Source: Maridesulfovibrio sp. (lineage in GTDB: Bacteria; Desulfobacterota; Desulfovibrionia; Desulfovibrionales; Desulfovibrionaceae). Taken from it: a stretch of DNA of 64,000 nt. The stretch's first letter is position 1, and each line of letters begins with the position of its first letter. A model generated the notes under the pieces. That model ran no database searches. It had not been told where the DNA came from and worked only from the letters and a program-made list of their open reading frames with translations. The position numbers and the translations under genes are program-made. The stretch covers positions 868,001 through 932,000 of the forward strand of contig NZ_OY780933.1 in the NCBI RefSeq assembly GCF_963676065.1, written 5' to 3'. Shown one piece after another: positions 39,267 through 48,012 of the stretch.

Positions 39267-39342
39267 TGGTGCCGAGGGACAGAATTGAACTGCCGACACG
39301 GGGATTTTCAGTCCCCTGCTCTACCGACTGAGCTACCTCGGC
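39267..39342 (-). tRNA. tRNA-Phe (GAA), copy 2
   Basis: Identical over all 76 bases to copy 1 at 36669-36744, but inverted. Acceptor GCCGAGG/CCTCGGC, anticodon GAA, encoded CCA. Confidence 0.97.
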
Positions 39343-39480
39343 GCCGGAAAAACGATTTCTACGCAGATCGTAAAACGAAGTCAACAATTATTTGCTGATT
39401 AAAACAAGTCTTATCCACGCTAAGTGCCCGCCGGGTAATATCTATTCAATAAAAACGCGGCAGCGCACCTTATCTTTACT

Positions 39481-40356
39481 TTACCCATTCATCTTTTCCA
39501 GTACCTTGTACAGGGCCTGAGTGCCAAGCTCTTCGTAGCCAAGTGCCATGGCTGAAATGTAGAACTGGTTAACCAAAGCCAGACCAGGCAGGGAAAGGTT
39601 CATGCGTTTCGCTTCATCGAGAGCTATGCCCATATCCTTTACAAAGTGCTTAATGAAAAAACCGGGATTGAAATCATCATCTGCAATGCGACGGCCAAGA
39701 TTGTTGATGGACCATGATCCGGCAGCACCGGAGCCGATTACATCGATAACTTCATTGAGATTCATACCCGCCTTGTAGGCATAGAGCAGGGATTCTACCA
39801 CCCCGATCATTGTTCCGGCGATGAGGATTTGGTTGCACATTTTGGTGTGCTGACCTGCACCAGCCTTGCCCATGAGCTGTATGTTGCTGCCCATCACGTC
39901 AAATAGCGGGGTTATCGCGTCGAAAGTTTTTTTCTCTCCGCCGACCATGATAGCTAGAGTTCCGTTACGTGCTCCGAGGTCGCCGCCGGAAACAGGTGCG
40001 TCCAGAGCTTCAACTCCTTTAGCGGCAGCCTCTTTGGCAATGCGCTCTGCAAGGGCCGGCTCGGAGGTGGTCATATCCACGATAATTTTTCCGGAATCAG
40101 CATTTGCCAGTACTCCGTTTTCACCGAGAATAGTCTGTTCCACGTCTGAGGGATAGCCCACAATGGTAAAAATGATGTCCGCATTCTTGGCTACTTCTGC
40201 CGGGGAGTCGCACCATGTTGCACCTTTTGCAACCAGCTGGTCTGCTTTTGATTTTGTGCGGTTGTATACATATGCTTCGTTACCGTCTTTAAGTAGGTGC
40301 ATGCACATGGAAGAACCCATTACACCTGTTCCGATCCATCCTATTTTTTTACTCAT
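39481..40356 (-). CDS. HIBADH-family NAD(P)-dependent dehydrogenase
   Basis: 291 residues from the ATG at 40356 (GAGG about 9 bases upstream) rather than the frame's first ATG at 40419. The Rossmann motif IGWIGTGVMGSSM opens the protein; DAPVSGGDLGARNGTLAIMVGG is the substrate-binding signature; the catalytic Lys is in MCNQILIAG's upstream GAGQHTKMC. The family reduces or oxidises 3-hydroxyisobutyrate, tartronate semialdehyde or succinic semialdehyde; substrate not fixed by sequence. Confidence 0.9.
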   Translation of the reverse strand: MSKKIGWIGTGVMGSSMCMHLLKDGNEAYVYNRTKSKADQLVAKGATWCDSPAEVAKNADIIFTIVGYPSDVEQTILGENGVLANADSGKIIVDMTTSEPALAERIAKEAAAKGVEALDAPVSGGDLGARNGTLAIMVGGEKKTFDAITPLFDVMGSNIQLMGKAGAGQHTKMCNQILIAGTMIGVVESLLYAYKAGMNLNEVIDVIGSGAAGSWSINNLGRRIADDDFNPGFFIKHFVKDMGIALDEAKRMNLSLPGLALVNQFYISAMALGYEELGTQALYKVLEKMNG

Positions 40357-40458
40357 GAAATTAATCCTCATCGTGAATTGGGTTTTCAAAAAAAACTTAA
40401 TGCCGGAAATAAATACCATACTGGTGATCAGTACGTAAATACGAGTATTGTTTTAGAC

Positions 40459-41049
40459 TTACTTATAAAGAGCGTAAGCGGTTGCTCCTACCATCAGTAC
40501 AACCATTGAGATATTTACTGTATGGCGAACTAACGGTGAGCGCAGCATTTTCATGAAGGATTCTCCGGTAACACACCACAATGAATGAAAAAGGGCTCCG
40601 CAGCAGGTGAATGTCCCAACGAAAATCAGGATTTCCGTGAAATTGTTTGCTCCGGGATTGGCAAATTGTGCGAATGCCGAAACTGACATGGCATAATGTT
40701 TGGGATTCAGCGGATGCAGAATCAGGCCTTCCACAAATTTGAACGCTTTCGGTTCTCCTGATGAATTAGCCTGCATATTCAGTACCTTCCATGCAAGATA
40801 AAGAATATAGATCAAGCCGCCTATCTTTAGGACGGCAGAGACCTGCGGATAAGCCAGAAATAATTGCGCAAGCCCCAAAGCAGCCAGAAAGTCCATGGCC
40901 AAACCGCCGAGGATTACGCCGGAAAGAAAGGGGATGGAACGTTTGAACCCCACAGCCTGACCAAGGGCCATGGATGCTATGTTGCCCGGACCGGGGGTTC
41001 CGGTCATTACGATGACAAATATAAGGAAGGCCCAAAAATTTTCTTGCAT
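40459..41049 (-). CDS. LysE-family amino-acid exporter
   Basis: 196-residue membrane protein with the family motif VMTGTPGPGNIASMALGQAVGFKRS near the N-terminus and about six hydrophobic segments. Exports amino acids or homoserine lactone-like compounds; exact substrate unknown. AGAGGT precedes the ATG. It diverges from a MocR regulator, a common pairing in which the regulator senses an amino acid and controls its exporter. Confidence 0.88.
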   Translation of the reverse strand: MQENFWAFLIFVIVMTGTPGPGNIASMALGQAVGFKRSIPFLSGVILGGLAMDFLAALGLAQLFLAYPQVSAVLKIGGLIYILYLAWKVLNMQANSSGEPKAFKFVEGLILHPLNPKHYAMSVSAFAQFANPGANNFTEILIFVGTFTCCGALFHSLWCVTGESFMKMLRSPLVRHTVNISMVVLMVGATAYALYK

Positions 41050-41229
41050 TTCAATTACCTCTGGCGGTTTAACTCTATTTGTACCGCTGTTTGATGTGGC
41101 TTGTTACCTTCAAGGAAACGCTCAGTCTGCTTTACTGCTGACTTATGCCAAAGTTGTTTATGAATTCCCAAAACCAGTTGTTATACTTCACTAAATAGTC
41201 TGGTTAGCTGGGGTTAAGTTTAAGAATTT

Positions 41230-41253
41230 AGGGCGTTGTCTTAGCAACGCCCT
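41230..41253. other. Hairpin in LysE/MocR divergent region
   Basis: AGGGCGTTG pairs with CAACGCCCT around TCTTAG, in the 320-base gap. It could be an operator or a leader hairpin; the remainder of the gap (41050-41369) is unassigned. Confidence 0.4.
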
Positions 41254-41369
41254 GTATGGGACCCACTGGACGTGGTTGGTAAGCAGCTTTATAATGATTG
41301 TGTGCTTGATGCTGCTTAATTGTGTTCATATTCTTGACATTGTGTGCAGTCAAATGAAATATTGTATGC

Positions 41370-42722
41370 ATGACAAAATGGATACCTGAATTGGAAGATG
41401 GAACACGGGCTAAATTCAGACGACTGGCCGATGCGATCGAGCGTGATGTTTATGCCGGGAAACTGAGTCCCGGGGATAAGCTGCCTACTCATCGTGATCT
41501 TGCTGATGATCTGAAGATGAACGTGAGCACGGTGACCCGAGGTTACGCCGAGGCTGAAAAAAGGGGGCTTGTCTGCGGAACCGTGGGACGAGGGACATTC
41601 GTGGCTTCAGACGCGATCACGTCATCATCAATGGTTACATTTGAGCCGCATGCGCCGGGAATGATCGAGCTGGGCATGGTCAATACTTTTTACGATCTTG
41701 ACCCGGACATTCAGGCTGGAATGAAGATGCTGACCCGCCGCCGAAATCTGAATGCCTTTTTGCGTTACACCGATCCGCAGGGGCTGCCGGAGCATCGCGA
41801 AGTTGGCGCGCAGTGGGCTAAAAGATACCGGCTGGAGACGACTGCCGGGCATGTTTTGGTATGTTCAGGAGCGCAGCATGCCCTCACATGTTGTCTGGGC
41901 GGTCTTTTTCGTTCGGGCGACCGCATTGCCACAGACGCTTTGATATATCCCGGAATGAAAACTCTCGCGTCTATGCTTGGGATCAGGCTGGTACCTGTTC
42001 CAATGGATGATCAGGGGATGATTCCCGAACAGCTGGAACGAATCTGCCGCCGGGAAAAGATAAACGGGGTCTCACTCATGCCCGGAGTGCAGAATCCCAC
42101 TTCGGTCTGTATGCCGCTGGATAGGCGGGAGCAGATAGCTATGATCGCCTGTAATCATGATCTGACCATAATAGAAGATGATGCTTACGCTCTTACGGTG
42201 GAAAGCGATTTACCACCGGTTACATCTTTCGCTCCGGAAAGGAGCGTCTTCATTGCCGGAGTTTCCAAATCTATTGCTGTCGGGCTGCGGGTGGCGTTTA
42301 TGGTTGCTCATGGTGAGAGGTTCAAACTGCTGGCTCATGCCATTTTAAATTCTGTATGGATGACTCCGCCCCTCAATGCAGAATTGCTTTGCCAGTGGAT
42401 AAAGGACGGGACAGCGGATATAACCGTAAAGCTCAAGCGGCAGGCCGCACAACATCGGTTAGAGGCGGTCAAGGATCTATTGGCCGGAATGGGGTTGGGT
42501 GTTAATCCAACTGGTTTCTTTCTTTGGCTTTCACTACCTGACCCATGGAAGGGATATATGATTGAGTCCCGGGCGCGAGAAGAGGGAGTTAATCTTTTCG
42601 GTGCTGAAAAATTTTCCGTCGGCGGCGGTCCGGTGCCGGCTAATATTCGGCTTTCTCTGAGCGGTCCCAAGGATATTGAGGAGTTGCGCAAAGGGCTTGG
42701 GATTCTGAAAGAGTTGTTGTAA
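41370..42722 (+). CDS. MocR-type GntR/aminotransferase-fold transcriptional regulator
   Basis: 450 residues. The N-terminal GntR winged helix (GKLSPGDKLPTHRDLADDLKMNVSTVTRGY) is fused to an aminotransferase fold whose PLP lysine lies in FIAGVSKSIAVGLRVAF and whose NPTSVC segment replaces NPTG. Such regulators bind PLP and an amino-acid-like ligand and activate or repress an adjacent gene. Neighbours are a divergent LysE exporter and, 10 bases downstream, an iron-sulfur protein. No Shine-Dalgarno is obvious. Confidence 0.9.
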   Translation: MTKWIPELEDGTRAKFRRLADAIERDVYAGKLSPGDKLPTHRDLADDLKMNVSTVTRGYAEAEKRGLVCGTVGRGTFVASDAITSSSMVTFEPHAPGMIELGMVNTFYDLDPDIQAGMKMLTRRRNLNAFLRYTDPQGLPEHREVGAQWAKRYRLETTAGHVLVCSGAQHALTCCLGGLFRSGDRIATDALIYPGMKTLASMLGIRLVPVPMDDQGMIPEQLERICRREKINGVSLMPGVQNPTSVCMPLDRREQIAMIACNHDLTIIEDDAYALTVESDLPPVTSFAPERSVFIAGVSKSIAVGLRVAFMVAHGERFKLLAHAILNSVWMTPPLNAELLCQWIKDGTADITVKLKRQAAQHRLEAVKDLLAGMGLGVNPTGFFLWLSLPDPWKGYMIESRAREEGVNLFGAEKFSVGGGPVPANIRLSLSGPKDIEELRKGLGILKELL

Positions 42723-42732
42723 ATATTAAGTC

Positions 42733-44019
42733 ATGGGACACATAATAGGAAAGGATATATACCGGCAATTGGGTGACAAGGTGGACGGGACAACTGTGCG
42801 CATGCCGTGGTCTGATTCCATGCGTGAAATGCTCAAGGCCCTTTACTCTCCAGCGGAAGCGGAGCTTATTGTACGCATGCCTTACCGCCCCTCTTCACTT
42901 GAGCGAATTTCAAAATTGACCGGTATGGATGAAGGGGAGCTGCGTCCCATGCTCGAATCCATGTGCCATAAAGGTCTGGTTTGTGATCTTTGGGAGCAGG
43001 ACCATTATCTATATATGATCAGCCCCTTTGTTATAGGCTTTTTTGAATTCTCGATGATGCGCACCAAGGGTGAGCTGAATTCTGCAAAATGGGCAGAACT
43101 GTTCAGTAATTATATGTTTTCGGATAAGTCTTTTTTTGAAGCTAATTATGGAAACAATGAACAGATTTCGATCATGCGCGCCCTGCCTCACGAAGGGACT
43201 ATCCGAAATGTGGATCATGTGGAGGTGCTCGATTACGAAAAAGCGTCCGCTCTGGTGGATCAGCATGATCGATTCGCAGTCGGCCTTTGTTCGTGTCGGC
43301 ACGAGAAAATGCATCTCGGGGAGCAGAAATGCGGTATTGACCTTGAGACCTGTACCTCCATGGGAGAAGCAGCTGATTTTCTAATTCGCAATAATTTCGC
43401 CCGTGAGATTTCCCGTTCTGAAATGGACGATATCATGGCCCGCTCACGTGAAATGGGCTTTACTCTGACCACCGATAATGTCCGCGAAAATGCGGGATTT
43501 CTCTGCCACTGCTGTGGATGCTGTTGCAATTTGATGAACGGTATTAAATATTCCGGATATCCGGGCATTGTTGTTTCCTCCACCTTCATTGCTGCAATTG
43601 AGCTGGCGGAATGCAACGGTTGCGGGAAGTGCGCGCGGGCTTGTCCTGTCGATGCGATCACTATTCATAAAAGAGATGCTTCCGCAGACGGTAAACCGAT
43701 CCGTTTTGCTGAAATTAATAATGACATCTGCCTTGGCTGCGGTGTTTGCGCTCTCAAATGTCCCACTGGAGCCGTGCAGATGGATAAGCGCGAGCAACGG
43801 GTTATCCATCCCGAAGACAGCTTTGAGCGGGTTATCCTTCAATCCCTTGAACGCGGCACCCTGCAGAATCTTATCTTCGACAATCCAAACAGCCGCAGCG
43901 AGGACTTTATGCGTTCACTGCTCGGCGGCTTTCTGAAACTTTCCCCTGTAAAAAAAGGCTTGATGGGCGACCTGCTGCGCTCCCGTTTTTTAAGCGCATT
44001 GCGTAAAGCTTCTTCCTGA
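42733..44019 (+). CDS. Multi-cysteine 4Fe-4S protein with N-terminal helix-turn-helix-like region
   Basis: 428 residues. Residues ~40-85 read like a winged helix (SLERISKLTGMDEGELRPMLESMCHKGLV). Cys sets follow: CSCRH at 186-188 with Cys200 and Cys207; CHCCGCCC at 258-265; and two ferredoxin clusters, CNGCGKCARAC (294-304) and CLGCGVCALKC (333-343). The layout fits a redox protein carrying at least two 4Fe-4S clusters plus a Cys-rich site. It starts 10 bases after the MocR gene and is probably co-transcribed. Function unknown. Confidence 0.82.
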   Translation: MGHIIGKDIYRQLGDKVDGTTVRMPWSDSMREMLKALYSPAEAELIVRMPYRPSSLERISKLTGMDEGELRPMLESMCHKGLVCDLWEQDHYLYMISPFVIGFFEFSMMRTKGELNSAKWAELFSNYMFSDKSFFEANYGNNEQISIMRALPHEGTIRNVDHVEVLDYEKASALVDQHDRFAVGLCSCRHEKMHLGEQKCGIDLETCTSMGEAADFLIRNNFAREISRSEMDDIMARSREMGFTLTTDNVRENAGFLCHCCGCCCNLMNGIKYSGYPGIVVSSTFIAAIELAECNGCGKCARACPVDAITIHKRDASADGKPIRFAEINNDICLGCGVCALKCPTGAVQMDKREQRVIHPEDSFERVILQSLERGTLQNLIFDNPNSRSEDFMRSLLGGFLKLSPVKKGLMGDLLRSRFLSALRKASS

Positions 44020-44495
44020 TTGAACTGTATTTGTTCATTTTCTTCTTACTGTGCCCTGTCCGTAACTTTAGTGGTTGCTGTCAGGGTGTATTATGTTATT
44101 ATTGTCCTCAGCTTTTAACTCCGGCCTGTTACTCATGTTTCTACTTCTGTTTCATAAACGAACTATTCTTTTTTTTGCGAAGTTCCGGGCCGGATGCTTA
44201 ATAAATATTTTTTTTACTATGTTGAAGTAAATTTGTTCCTCTGCGATGCTTCAAGTGTGTTTAGGGTGTGTTATCCAAGCTTTTTTTCAGAAAAATGGTC
44301 ATAGCGGAATCGAACAAAATTTTCATAAACGAAAATCATTTAGCGGCAAAAAACTTAAAAATGTAAGAAAGTGGTCATTTTTTGCATGCAAAATGATTTT
44401 AAATCTGTTAGAAAGCAATTAACCAAGAACTTGATACGCAGGTCCGCTCATTTTGCGGCCCTTTCGGTTAAACATAAACAAGGCAGGTATGAGAA
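44020..44495. promoter_or_regulatory. Long AT-rich region upstream of GAF-GAPDH operon
   Basis: 476 bases with no gene. TTTCATAAACGAA occurs at about 44150 and 44320; TGGTCAT recurs at about 44296 and 44373; a TCATTTTTTGCATGCAAAATGA dyad lies at 44375-44396. These suggest regulator binding sites upstream of the GAF/gap promoter. No known element identified. Confidence 0.4.
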
Positions 44496-45056
44496 ATGGG
44501 TGTAACCAGACTCTACAAAGCAATTTTTGAAATTACCAGAGCTGTAAACTCCAGCCTGGAGCCGGAAAAAGTTCTGAACAGCATTGCCGAAAAAGTGGCA
44601 ACTGAAATGGAACTGAAAGGTTGTTTTATCAGACTTCTTGATCGCAAGGGTGAAGTTCTGAAGGCAGACGCATCCTACGGTTTGAGTGAGCGCTACGAAA
44701 AGAAAGGTCCTGTTGAGGTTTCCAAGAGCCGTTTGGATCAGGAAGTTCTTGATGGTAAAATCGTAACAATTGCTGACGTTAGAAAAGATGACCGCTTCCA
44801 GTATCCTGAAGAAGCAGCCAAGGAAGGCCTTTGCTCTCTCGTGGTTGTACCGCTCACCGCTCGCGGTGACAAAGTTATCGGTGTTCTGCGTGTATATTCC
44901 GCCGAGCTCCGCGAATTTTCCGAAGAGGAATTGGATTTCCTCAAATGCGTTGCAGACCTTTCCGGTCTCGCCCTTGAAAATGCCCGCATGTACAGCGCCC
45001 TCAAACGTGCAAGCGAGCTGGCTAACGATTACATTTACCGCGTCGACGATCTGTAG
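44496..45056 (+). CDS. GAF-domain protein
   Basis: 186 residues, one GAF domain from about residue 20 to 165 (LNSIAEKVATEMELKGCFIRL, SLVVVPLTARGDKVIGVLRVYS). Lacks an enzymatic or DNA-binding output domain. Such stand-alone GAF proteins bind small ligands or serve as signal adapters. It lies 26 bases upstream of GAPDH, suggesting sensing linked to glycolysis, which is inference from location. Confidence 0.85.
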   Translation: MGVTRLYKAIFEITRAVNSSLEPEKVLNSIAEKVATEMELKGCFIRLLDRKGEVLKADASYGLSERYEKKGPVEVSKSRLDQEVLDGKIVTIADVRKDDRFQYPEEAAKEGLCSLVVVPLTARGDKVIGVLRVYSAELREFSEEELDFLKCVADLSGLALENARMYSALKRASELANDYIYRVDDL

Positions 45057-45082
45057 AACGCGAGAATATAAGGAATTTTGAA

Positions 45083-46102
45083 ATGAACAAAGTAAAAGTA
45101 GGTATTAACGGTTTTGGCCGTATCGGCCGTCAGGTTTTGAAGACCATATGGGAAAGACATCGTGACACTATCGAAGTTGTCGCAATCAACGACCTTTTCG
45201 ATATCAACACCAACGCCGCCCTTTTCGCACGTGACACCAACTACGGTAAATTCCCCGCTGAAGTAAAAGTGGAAGATACCACCATGTACGTTGGTTCCGA
45301 TTACGTTATCAAAAACTTTGCGGAACGTGATCCCCGCCGTATCCCCTGGGGAGAATGCGGTGTAGATGTTGTTATCGAGTGTACCGGTATTTTCAGAACC
45401 GGCCCCACCGCTGCGCAGCACCTTGAAGGCGGCGCAAAGAAAGTTGTTATTTCCGCTCCCGCGAAAGAAGAGGACATCACAGTTGTAATGGGTGTTAACC
45501 ACAAGGATTACGATCCTGCAAAACACACCATTATTTCCAACGCATCCTGCACCACCAACTGCCTCGCGCCTATCGTTAAGACCATGCACGAGAAGTTCGG
45601 TATCGAGAAAGGTGTGATGACCACTGTTCACGCATACACCAATGACCAGCGTATTCTCGACCAGCCTCATAAGGACCTGCGTCGCGCCCGCGCTGCAGCC
45701 TGCAACATGATCCCCACCTCCACCGGTGCGGCTAAAGCTGTTGCCCTTGTCATTCCCGAAATGGCAGGCCGTTTTGAAGGTTACTCCGTGCGTGTTCCAA
45801 CACCGACCGTATCCCTCGTGGACTTCGTTGCTGTGCTCAAAAGAGACACTGACACCGAAGAACTCAAGGCTACCCTGAAAGCAGCTGCCGAAGGCGAACT
45901 TAAAGGTATTATGGGTTACTCCGAGGAAGCTCTCGTTTCTTCCGACTTCCTCGCTGATCCCCGCTCCGGTATCGTCGAAGCTGATTTCACAGTCGTACAG
46001 GGCGGCAACCTCGCAAAGGTTTACGCTTGGTATGATAACGAATGGGGTTACTCCTGCCGTCTGGCCGATCTCATCGATTACATGGCTAAGTGCGGTATCT
46101 AA
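45083..46102 (+). CDS. gap: Glyceraldehyde-3-phosphate dehydrogenase, type I
   Basis: 339 residues. NAD motif GINGFGRIGRQV, catalytic Cys156 in SNASCTTNC, the His in TTVHAYTNDQ, and YDNEWGYSCRLADL near the C-terminus. AAGGAATTTTGAA precedes the ATG. Classic phosphorylating, probably NAD-specific judging by Asp37 in INDLFD. Followed by a GC-rich terminator. Confidence 0.97.
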   Translation: MNKVKVGINGFGRIGRQVLKTIWERHRDTIEVVAINDLFDINTNAALFARDTNYGKFPAEVKVEDTTMYVGSDYVIKNFAERDPRRIPWGECGVDVVIECTGIFRTGPTAAQHLEGGAKKVVISAPAKEEDITVVMGVNHKDYDPAKHTIISNASCTTNCLAPIVKTMHEKFGIEKGVMTTVHAYTNDQRILDQPHKDLRRARAAACNMIPTSTGAAKAVALVIPEMAGRFEGYSVRVPTPTVSLVDFVAVLKRDTDTEELKATLKAAAEGELKGIMGYSEEALVSSDFLADPRSGIVEADFTVVQGGNLAKVYAWYDNEWGYSCRLADLIDYMAKCGI

Positions 46103-46116
46103 TTAAGTATTGAATG

Positions 46117-46154
46117 CCGGCAGTGGTCCGGGAAGTTCCCGCTGCCGGTTTTAA
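46117..46154 (+). terminator. Terminator after gap
   Basis: CCGGCAG (46117-46123) pairs with CTGCCGG (46142-46148), with an inner CGGGA/TCCCG, followed by TTTTAA. Confidence 0.82.
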
Positions 46155-46247
46155 CCCTTTCTTCTGAAGAGGGTTAAACCTCCCGAAATTCGTCTGGATA
46201 GTGGATGTATTCGGATTGAATATTGAGATTCTTAAGATTGCCGAGGC

Positions 46248-46287
46248 GACCGGTCTGTTAACCACAAACAGGCCGGTCGTCTTTTTT
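46248..46287 (+). terminator. Tandem hairpin 1 upstream of orphan gene
   Basis: GACCGGTCTGTT pairs with AACAGGCCGGTC, then TCTTTTTT: a textbook intrinsic terminator 90 bases after the gap terminator, with no gene between them. Confidence 0.82.
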
Positions 46288-46296
46288 CTGCCTGAG

Positions 46297-46333
46297 GCGG
46301 ACCTGAGTCATGTGATTCAGGTCCGCTTTGTTT
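46297..46333 (+). terminator. Tandem hairpin 2 upstream of orphan gene
   Basis: GCGGACCTGA pairs with TCAGGTCCGC, followed by TTTGTTT. Ten bases after the preceding hairpin; insulates the next gene. Confidence 0.7.
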
Positions 46334-46397
46334 GTTATCTCCTGTTCTTCTCTGCAATTTTGCAAATTAAATAGTTATGTAACAGGAGAAAGTAACA

Positions 46398-47999
46398 ATG
46401 AAAGTCGTAAATCCGAAAGGTAGTAATTTTTTAAAGGGGCAGTCTGAGGAAGGGTTGTTCGGACCTGAAAAAGAAACGCGTATGAGTCCCGAACTGGAAC
46501 GATTGGCTGCTATTGGTGGCGTTGATCCCGATCTGCTTAAACGTGCCCGGGATCGCGAGGAGGAAGAGCGAGATTTAAGGGTTCTGGATGCTTATAATCG
46601 CTTTGAATCAGGATTGTATAATATTCTGGCTGATCCAAAATCCGGGATTATGCAGCTTAGGGCAGGGGATGCACAGTCTGCGGTGTTTAAGATCAACGAT
46701 TATTTTACAGAAGAAGGAAACCGGCTTTGCGATGAACTTCCGGATGATGACTGCCGGAGCAGGTTTATGGATATTCTGGAATCCCGGCGGAAAACAGCTC
46801 TGGATGCAGTGGCCCGTCACCAGAGTCAGGAATATCAGAATTGGAAAGAAAGTACCGCGGCCGCGACTATTGATTCGGTCCTGAAGGGTGTTAAGCTCAG
46901 TCCGGATTCAGCCTCGCTCATGCATGGGGAGTTGCTGCTGGAGGGTGCTATTCTGCGGCTTTATCGGTCCAGCAATCTTGAACTCACACAACTGCGCTTG
47001 ATAGCTGCCAAGCAGAGTATGTACGCCGGAGCTCTGGAAACAATAGGCGCGAATGATCCGATCAGCGCATTGATAATGGTGGATAGCTGGAAGGAGCAGC
47101 TGGGTGAGGAATATTATGAACGGTTGCTTGAAAAATTTAAACCTTTGGCGCGTAACCAGAGCATCAAGCAGGAATTTTATTCTTTGCGGGGCATGGATGA
47201 TGAGCAGATTGAGGCGGAGCTCAAAGATCTGAAGGATGAGGATATGCGGCGCGAGATTTCGGAAATGCTCAGTGTTGACCGAGAATTGCGTGCTAGAACC
47301 GACCGGATTGCTCAAGAAGAGCAGAGAAACGCGGCCTGCCGGGAGTTGTTTAAAAAATTTGTAGAAGGTGTGCTCAGCACGGAAGATATTCTTGATTCCG
47401 GTCTCGATGCTGAAATGCGTTCCTTGTGGTTGCTTATCTTCGGACGCAAAGGAGAAAAAGGTAGCGACGAGGCTTTGATGAAAGTTGTCAACGGGTTGAT
47501 ATGTGATGCAATAAGCGAAGAAAGACAGATTTATGCTGCTATAGTTGGGGGGCTCGGTGAAATGGATGCCGCTTTGCTCATTGCGATGTTTGAATTTAGG
47601 GATAATCCTGAATCCCGGCTTGCGATTAATGGTTTACGTGAAATCAGTGAGCGCGGCGCGGCCGTTTCTTGCGAGGTCCGTGATCTCGCTGCTGCGGTGC
47701 GCGATTTTTTGAACCGTGTTGCCGCTTTGATTGCTAAAGGAGAGCCGTTCAGCGTAACCCGGGTGCGCAATGAAGTAATCACTGATCATTTTACAAAAGG
47801 GCAGGGCGGGCAGAAACCGGATGGTAATTCTCGTGAACAGGATTTTCCTGAAGTTGAAGATTCAGCTGCGGAACACTCAGAAACAAACTTTGCTCCTGCT
47901 GAAGACGATGAAGATGAAGCTGCCGATGAAACAACAGATCTTGAAAAGGAGCAGGTTTCCAAAAAGAATAATGAAGAGTACTCTGGCGGGAAATCTTAA
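46398..47999 (+). CDS. Orphan helical protein, possibly phage-structural-like
   Basis: 533 residues with a clear AACAGGAGAAAG ribosome-binding site. Mostly charged and alpha-helical; it has a low-complexity acidic tail rich in E, D and T from about residue 480. The middle (AARHQ-type helices, SALIMVDSWKEQLGEEYYERLLEKF) recalls the long helical internal-virion or tape-measure proteins of phages and their lytic-enzyme subunits, but there are no other phage genes around it. No signal peptide, membrane helix or catalytic motif seen. I do not recognise the family. A lipoprotein hydrolase gene follows after 13 bases. Confidence 0.6.
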   Translation: MKVVNPKGSNFLKGQSEEGLFGPEKETRMSPELERLAAIGGVDPDLLKRARDREEEERDLRVLDAYNRFESGLYNILADPKSGIMQLRAGDAQSAVFKINDYFTEEGNRLCDELPDDDCRSRFMDILESRRKTALDAVARHQSQEYQNWKESTAAATIDSVLKGVKLSPDSASLMHGELLLEGAILRLYRSSNLELTQLRLIAAKQSMYAGALETIGANDPISALIMVDSWKEQLGEEYYERLLEKFKPLARNQSIKQEFYSLRGMDDEQIEAELKDLKDEDMRREISEMLSVDRELRARTDRIAQEEQRNAACRELFKKFVEGVLSTEDILDSGLDAEMRSLWLLIFGRKGEKGSDEALMKVVNGLICDAISEERQIYAAIVGGLGEMDAALLIAMFEFRDNPESRLAINGLREISERGAAVSCEVRDLAAAVRDFLNRVAALIAKGEPFSVTRVRNEVITDHFTKGQGGQKPDGNSREQDFPEVEDSAAEHSETNFAPAEDDEDEAADETTDLEKEQVSKKNNEEYSGGKS

Positions 48000-48012
48000 A
48001 AATGGAGTTTCT

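Noticed and set aside
36669-39342. Integrative island inserted at tRNA-Phe
   Set aside because: There is no integrase, excisionase or partial tRNA repeat; both tRNA copies are complete and inverted, unlike att sites.
47821-48012. N-terminal extension of the alpha/beta-hydrolase gene
   Set aside because: It lies inside the previous gene in another frame, and the ATG at 48013 has a ribosome-binding site and gives a proper lipoprotein signal.
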